This document shows, piece after piece, positions 58,191 through 64,000 of a stretch of 64,000 nucleotides of DNA (positions within the stretch are counted from its first letter, which is position 1; each line of letters opens with the position of its first letter). The position numbers and the translations under genes are program-made. The notes beneath the pieces are model-generated. The model ran no database searches, was not told the origin of the DNA, and saw only the letters and a program-made list of their open reading frames with translations. Source of the DNA: Coriolopsis trogii (lineage: Eukaryota; Basidiomycota; Agaricomycetes; Polyporales; Polyporaceae); the NCBI GenBank assembly GCA_020543525.1, contig JAHYIO010000001.1, positions 682,001-746,000 on the forward strand, written 5' to 3'.

Positions 58191-59898
58191 ATGCTCTACA
58201 GGTACCCTCTCACCGTCCCAGGTCGTGCCATTCCCCGCGCACTCTTCCACTCCTCGCGCGCCCACTACGCCCTCAAGCGTTTCAAGCTCGCAGACATCGG
58301 AGAGGGTATCACAGAGGTCGAGGTCATCAAATGGTCCGTACAACATTCAGCGTAGACTCGTGGCCAGAGTCTTCACGGTCTTTCCTTGCCCAACAGGAAC
58401 ATAAAGCCCTCCACCCCCGTACACACATTTGACCCCCTCTGTGAAGTGCAGAGCGACAAGGCCAGCGTGGAAATTACCAGCCCCTATGACGGTGTCGTCA
58501 GAGACCTGTTTGTCGAGGAGGGGCAGGTCGCTAAGGTTGGCCAAGACTTGTGCACTATCGAAGTCGCCGACGACTCCCCTGCCGCCGTCGAATCAGACAC
58601 TCATTCGTCTCCACCGCCCTCAGAGCTTGAGCAGCATTCTAAACCTATAACCCAACAACCACCGGTAGAGCAGACGTACTCCGAGTCCTCTCCGGCCCGT
58701 CGCCCCCACCCGTTAGACCCCAACATACCACAGGAGGCGCGTCCTACCTCGCACTCTGTAATTGACGTCCTTGCTGCCCCCTCTGTTCGTCATTACGCTC
58801 GCGAACACCGCGTAGACATCTCTAAGCTTGCTCCCGGGAGCGGAAAGGGCGGTCGCGTAGAGAAACGCGACGTCGACGCGTTCCTCCAGGGTGCAACTGC
58901 CCACCGCCCACATCATACGTCTACCTCAGCTCCTGCTTCACATGCTGCTCACGATGTCACTGTTGAGCTCAGCCGCACCAGGCACAACATGTGGAAAGCT
59001 ATGGAGAAGGTGACATTTCAGTCCTGTTTTCCTACCATCGCTTCACTTACCTCTTTGAACGCTGCAGAGTCTCGCGATCCCACAGTTCAGGTGAGCTCGA
59101 GCCATCCCTCGCATTGCAAAACGCTCACCTCTTCTCTCCAGCTGTTCGACATACCTTGACCTCACCGAACTCCATAACATGCTCCCTATCCTGAACGCCA
59201 ACATCCCCCAACACTACCTCCCACCATCCGCGCACCCAAAACACGATCCCATCATCTCTCCCGCCTCGTTTTACGCCCCTCCCGCACCCCCAGACGTACC
59301 CCCGACAGCGCACTACACCCGCCTCACATACCTCCCCATCCTCCTGAAGACCCTCTCTCGCGCCATGCGCGACTGGCCCCTCTTCCGCTCTTCGATCACC
59401 GCCGGCTCCGACTCAGGCGCAGGGAAGCCAACGATGACCCTCCGCCCGCACGCGGATATCAGCATCGCGCTCTCGACCCCGACGGGCCTCTACACGCCCA
59501 CGATCCAGGCGGTGGACACGCTGAGCGTGTACGAGCTCGCCGCGCGCCTCAAGCACATATCACACCTCGGCCGTCAGGTACCTTGTGCGCTCACACCAAA
59601 GGAGATGCCTAAGAAGGGTGGCACGATCAGCGTGTCCAACGTAGGAGGGATAGGCGCGATTGAAAGCGCGGCGCCCGTGTTGGTGCCCGGTGGGGGTGTT
59701 GCTATTGTTGCTATTGGGAGAGCAAAGTGGGTCTGGGACGTCGACAGAGGAGACGGCAAGGGCGAGAGGAGGCTCAAGGTTGGTGTGAGCTGGTCCGCGG
59801 ACCACAGGGTCATCGAGGGCGCCGAGCTAGTCGCATTCTTGGAGGCGTGGAGAGGATGGGTCGAGGCACCGCAGCGGTTGATCGCAGACAGCGCATAG
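58191..59898 (+). CDS. Branched-chain alpha-keto acid dehydrogenase E2 (lipoamide acyltransferase)
   Basis: Core E2 of the mitochondrial BCKDH complex, catabolising Leu/Ile/Val keto acids. 511 residues, four exons (introns 58334-58396, 59010-59067, 59091-59141), one of 23 bases. An Arg-rich mitochondrial presequence precedes [18 protein letters not shown]. The lipoyl lysine sits in [17 protein letters not shown]. The E1/E3-binding domain includes [28 protein letters not shown]. The acyltransferase domain includes [32 protein letters not shown] and the active site [11 protein letters not shown]. In that site the usual HRxxDG aspartate is glutamate. The [14 protein letters not shown] stretch is a little longer than typical. 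Confidence 0.92.
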
Positions 59899-60092
59899 CG
59901 GCGGACAGCAGGACTCTATCAGACATTGCATGTAGTATAGAATCCAAGTATTGATTGATGCAGAGTGCGAGTAATATAAATATGTGCAGGTGCGTTGTGT
60001 GATAGCGACGACAGCTACAGCGAAACGGTGGTGTGCTCTACGCGTTCATACCTACTGGCAGCATTTTGCTGCTGCATCCGGATGTCCTGTTG

Positions 60093-62282
60093 TTAGCTAG
60101 CAGCGTTCCCATTAATACTACTGTCCCTAGGGCTTCCTACGATTACGCTGCCATACTGTGGGTTTAGGTTCGAGTTAGGACGGAGAGTAGAGGATTTGGG
60201 AGTCGCTTCTGACAGCGACGCTTCGCCCTCGGACGGCTGGGGAGTCGCATTGCGACTCAACAGAGGCGTCCGGTCATTCTGCCACGAGTTGGCACGGTTG
60301 GCACGGTACTCGATGATACTACAAGCGGAACCGCTGTCAGCAGACGTCGTAGTCGAGCATTAGCGCAACACTCACTCTTTCATGACAGACGCGTCCTTGG
60401 CGCGACGAGCACGACGCTTGGAGACGTTGTCCTCGTACCGGTCCGTCTCATCTACAATCTCTTCGGAAATGATCTCCTCGATGATATCTTCAAGGGTGAT
60501 CACACCGATAGCCCCGCCCTCGACCCCAGGGGTCTGGCTCAAAAGCAGCAAGTGGGCGCGACCTGTTTGGCTGTTGGGTGACACATCGTGAGTATCGGCT
60601 TACTGGGCGAGTTTCTACTACGAACAAGTAGTCCAAGGCTTGGAAGCAATTGATTGTTGGGGGCGCTTCAGGCAAGAGCGAAAGCGGCAACTCCGCAACA
60701 GGTATTGCGGACGAGGGATCGTAAACAGACAGCTAGAAAGGACGATACGTCATTGCAATGTGCACAACGAGAAAATCAATGGACGAACCATCTTGACGAG
60801 TAGTATGCCGATGAAGGACAGCGGATGACCCGGCTTATGCACGGGAATGCGAGAATAGCCACTTCGCAAGCTGTACAGAATGGATGTCAGAAGATCCTCG
60901 TTTCGCCCAGTCGATATTGCCTAAAAGCACGCACAGTTGGTCCACGGTTTCGTGATCTAATATGCAATCTCCGCTGATGGTGACAACATCCTGAAGATAC
61001 ATGAGTCAAGACAGCGCTAGAACACAGAAAGATTCACTTGCCTTCATGGGGGTCATAATTTGCTCAACCTTCTTGTTGTTAAGCTCGAGGACTCCATTCA
61101 GGATGCTGATTTCATCATCCCGGAGAGGTTCTTCACCCTGACGGTGAAAGGCGAGGAAAGATTTGAGTTCGGCCTTCTTGTATGTGTGGGTCTCGTCGTG
61201 ACCGAGAACGTAGTCAAGCAACTTGGCGATAGGCCATGCGATAGGTGCTAATGAATATATGAGCGGATATACAAGCGCTTGCTAGAGCGAGAAGACGAAC
61301 CGAAGATGTACATCATGGCACGCACTATCGGGGCACACGAGGCACCAATGGAGAGACCGTACCGGACGCTGGCTGCTTGGGGAATGATTCTGTAGAGGCT
61401 AATCAATGAGGAGAAGGAAGGAGACTGGCAGTTGAACGCACTCTCTGGATATGGCAAGACACGCAAAGATTAACACGAGACGATCAGGATGCAAGTGCTA
61501 GTAGCGCGTACCCGAAGATAACTACATGGTTGCAAAGGAAGCGCATGAGCACATGCAGACATGGAGTACGAAGGTCAAGCCATACCAATCATGGTTGTCG
61601 AGATGACGATGGCGGCGAGGCCACCACCGAGCTAGGGAATGTGAGTGAGCAACAGGAGCCGGTTATGACGATGATGTCATTGCATACAGCGCTGTCCAAA
61701 AAGATGGGCAAACTCTCGTTGACAATCTGTGCGTAGTCTGGGTATCAGAGGGTCAGCAAATGTGCAGAACAGCACTTACGACGTTGCCGAGCAGCAGGAC
61801 CTAATTGGGGCAAGTGACGGGTTAGGAAAGTGGGTCAAAGGCTCGCAAGGAAAGCACGTACGACAAGGACCCAATGGCGTCCGAGAGACAGGAGAGAGAG
61901 CACTAGGAGTACATTAGCTGAGAGCTGAAAGATAGATGTGAATTGACACGTACCCTTCTGTGCATTCTTGCGTTCTTGGGGGTCGTCCGAGGAAGCGGAG
62001 AGAACACGGAGGTGTAGCTCGTCGAGCCCCATCAACCCGAGGGTGAGTCTGGACAGGCCAAATGCGTGAGAGGGTGTGCAAAGAAGGAGGGCAGAGTACA
62101 CACCCGGCGAAGACACCTCCTGCGAGGACAAGGCCTATGCTGAGGATGAGCTTGTACCAGAACTCGGAAGAGCCGGGCGGTTCGCCGTGCTTGTCTGTGT
62201 CTGAGACGGCTGCTGCTGAAAAGAACGTAGGAGAGGCATGGACAAGCTGGAGGAGGGCGGAGAGGAGAGAGAGGAGGAGCAT
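60093..62282 (-). CDS. MAM3: CNNM/Mam3-type membrane protein (DUF21 plus CBS domains)
   Basis: Vacuolar or plasma-membrane metal-homeostasis protein of the Mam3/CNNM family, about 464 residues, 15 exons. The signal-like start [16 protein letters not shown] was preferred over an upstream in-frame ATG. The DUF21 membrane domain follows: [60 protein letters not shown]. Then comes a CBS pair: [30 protein letters not shown] and [26 protein letters not shown] end. A three-base exon (61442-61444) is required to complete FGEIIPQ. One intron (60991-61041) has a GC donor. The C-terminal tail is Ser/Asn-rich. Confidence 0.9.
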
Positions 62283-62498
62283 CCTCGTCGTGGTCAGGGA
62301 GAGAGTGTGTGGCTCGGACTTGGGTGCACTTGGGGGCCTCAGCCTCAGCATGAGTGGCCAAGCCAGGCGCGTCACTGTCACGTGCGTCGCGTCTTGCTCT
62401 TTCTCCTGCTCATGCTCCTCTCCCGTCTTCGTCTCGTCTCCTCCTCCGCCCGTCGCCTTCGCACACCGCCAGCGACGACGACGACGACATACTCGAGG
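62283..62498. promoter_or_regulatory. Bidirectional promoter interval MAM3 / TRM2
   Basis: 216 bases separate the divergent start codons. An in-frame upstream ATG for MAM3 at about 62350 would extend the protein into this interval. Confidence 0.45.
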
Positions 62499-64000
62499 AT
62501 GGCCAGCACCCATCCCCGCCCTCGCTCGTCGTCGCCCACCCCAGATTCGCACCCTCCGGAGAAGAAACCACGGCTTGATTCTCCCCCAGAAACTGCCGAG
62601 CCTATCCAGAACGCGCCGGCCGACTATCAAGCCCCTTCAGTCACTGCCTCCTCAGCCCCGTCGGCGTCCAAGAAACACAAGAAGAACAAGAAAACAGCTC
62701 GCCGCCCTCCAGAGCCCTTTTCCTCTGACGATATCCTCACGAGAGAGGTCATCGCCCTTCTCGGTCTTGACTATGCTCAGTCTGTCACGAACGACAATCT
62801 CGACTGGGATGCTCCATTCGAGCAGTCTACCGAGCTCGAGCTCACAGTTTCCTCTATGTCACCTTCCATAGGTCAGTCTCCACGATCATATTCTTGAACG
62901 TCCATTCACCGATTCCTTCAATCAGGTGAATCACTCTCTGTTGCGTCTATCAACGGCCGAAAATGGGTTGTCGTCACTCCTCTCTCACTTCCCGGTGAAC
63001 GCATCCGTGCACGAGTATACAGACATTCCCGCCTGCATTCCCATGCAGATCTCCTAGAGGTCTTGGAACCCAATCCAGATTGGAGGGACATGTCTCGTGT
63101 CCAGTGTCGATACTTCGGCACCTGCGCCGGCTGCCAGTACCAAGTATGCGCGAATCCTTTTGGCTTCCGTCTGTGTGCTTATCTCCTTGCGCAGATGCTC
63201 TCGTATGATACCCAGCTCGACCTCAAGCGACAGACAGTTGTTGAGGCCTACAAGAATTACTCCAGTCTGTAGCGCGCTCATGCCTGCTTGAGCCGAATTG
63301 ACGCGCACGCCGATGACAGACTTGCCAAGCGGCTTGGTGCCGCCCATACAACCAACAATCGGGTCCCCGCTGCAATACGCCTATCGCACCAAACTCACCC
63401 CGCACTTCCAGCGTCCCCCGTTCTCGTTCCAAAAGGCGCAGAAACGCGGTGATACCACCGCCGAAGTGCATGGAAAACCGGACTGGCTCCAGATCGGTTT
63501 CCATAAAGTCGGAACCCGGCATGTCATGGACATCGAGGTCAGGACATTCAGGCTCGGATCAGTCATTATCTAACCCCTCCGCAGGAATGTCCCATTGCCA
63601 CGCCAGTGATCAACAAGGCCTTGACACCGGTACGAGATAACATAATCAAGTAAGCATCGTTGGAGTCGACATGTGTTGCAGTGACTGACCAAGCCTCAGA
63701 AACATTGCCAAGTACAAGAAAGGAGCAACCCTCCTGTTTCGTGATTCCTTGGCTGTAAACTCGTCAGGAGGTGCAGCGGAACCATCGTCAAGCGTCACCA
63801 CAGAAGACGATGGACATATCTGCGTCACAGACCAAAAGGCCACCGTTCGTGAACGCGTTGGCGATATGCTCTTCGAGTACACCGCCGGCACCTTCTTCCA
63901 GAACAACAACTCTGCCCTGGTCCCGCTCACATCATATGTGCACGATGCGATTTTCCCCGGCGAGGTCATCGAGGGACGCTCGAAGCCGACGCACCTCGTT
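62499..64000 (+). CDS. TRM2: tRNA (uracil-5-)-methyltransferase Trm2, 5' part
   Basis: SAM-dependent enzyme making m5U54 in the T-loop of tRNAs. The first 415 residues are present in six exons (introns 62872-62925, 63144-63194, 63265-63319, 63538-63584, 63650-63699); the gene runs past the right edge in frame. A Lys/Pro-rich disordered start carries basic patches (KKHKKNKK). A TRAM-like segment WVVVTPLSLPGERIRARVY follows, then the cysteine cluster CRYFGTCAGCQYQ. The RumA/TrmA body is recognisable in YRTKLTPHFQ, CPIATPVINKAL and GTFFQNNNSALVPL. The catalytic Cys region lies outside the window. Confidence 0.9.

Noticed and set aside
62062..62871. 269-codon plus-strand frame across the MAM3 5' end and TRM2
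   Set aside because: Antisense to MAM3 exon 1 and out of frame with TRM2.

Overview
This is a window of nuclear DNA from a filamentous basidiomycete, most likely an agaricomycete. Genes are packed on both strands and split by very small introns, mostly 47-70 bp with GT-AG ends and a few with GC-AG ends. The products are conserved eukaryotic housekeeping proteins with fungal features (Erf4, Get2, Ost5, Med21, Sid2/Dbf2, an SSN6-type corepressor). I rebuilt about 150 introns by hand. In every finished model the exon lengths sum to a multiple of three and family motifs continue across the junctions. The species assignment is inference.

Layout. 1-11.7 kb: a long gene-free flank, the corepressor SSN6/CYC8, then another gene-poor stretch containing a 499-bp non-autonomous hAT-like transposon with a perfect 8-bp target duplication. 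11.7-13.2 kb: the Ras palmitoyltransferase subunit ERF4. 13.9-14.6 kb: a probable decayed gene. 14.8-20.7 kb: an accessory cluster of four intact kinase-like genes plus one fragment, in alternating order A-B-C-D-E, best explained by duplication of a two-gene unit. 20.9-30.4 kb: epoxide hydrolase, GET2, a HAUS1-like augmin subunit, a DUF4246 protein and SEC61 alpha. 30.6-46.6 kb: a dense core of ArfGAP, leukotriene-A4-hydrolase-type aminopeptidase (copy 1), RPA12, OST5, YOP1, an UNC93-like transporter, RTF2, MED21 and the SIN/MEN kinase SID2. 47.0-53.3 kb: a second aminopeptidase gene in opposite orientation and a PRD1-type M3 oligopeptidase. 53.6-57.8 kb: a gene encoding only the tail of the cytoplasmic dynein heavy chain. 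58.2-64 kb: branched-chain E2 acyltransferase, a CNNM/Mam3 membrane protein and the 5' part of TRM2, which runs off the window.

Functional themes. Several genes serve the early secretory pathway (SEC61, GET2, OST5, YOP1, ArfGAP). Others serve transcription (SSN6, MED21, RPA12) and microtubule or cell-cycle functions (dynein tail, HAUS1-like, SID2). There is no operon logic. Seven gene pairs are head-to-head across 182-369 bp and probably share bidirectional promoters. The most unusual signals are the orphan dynein tail, the alternating kinase-like array (including an intron that appears to have become coding), 3-nt and 6-nt micro-exons, the hAT-like element and the inverted aminopeptidase duplication.
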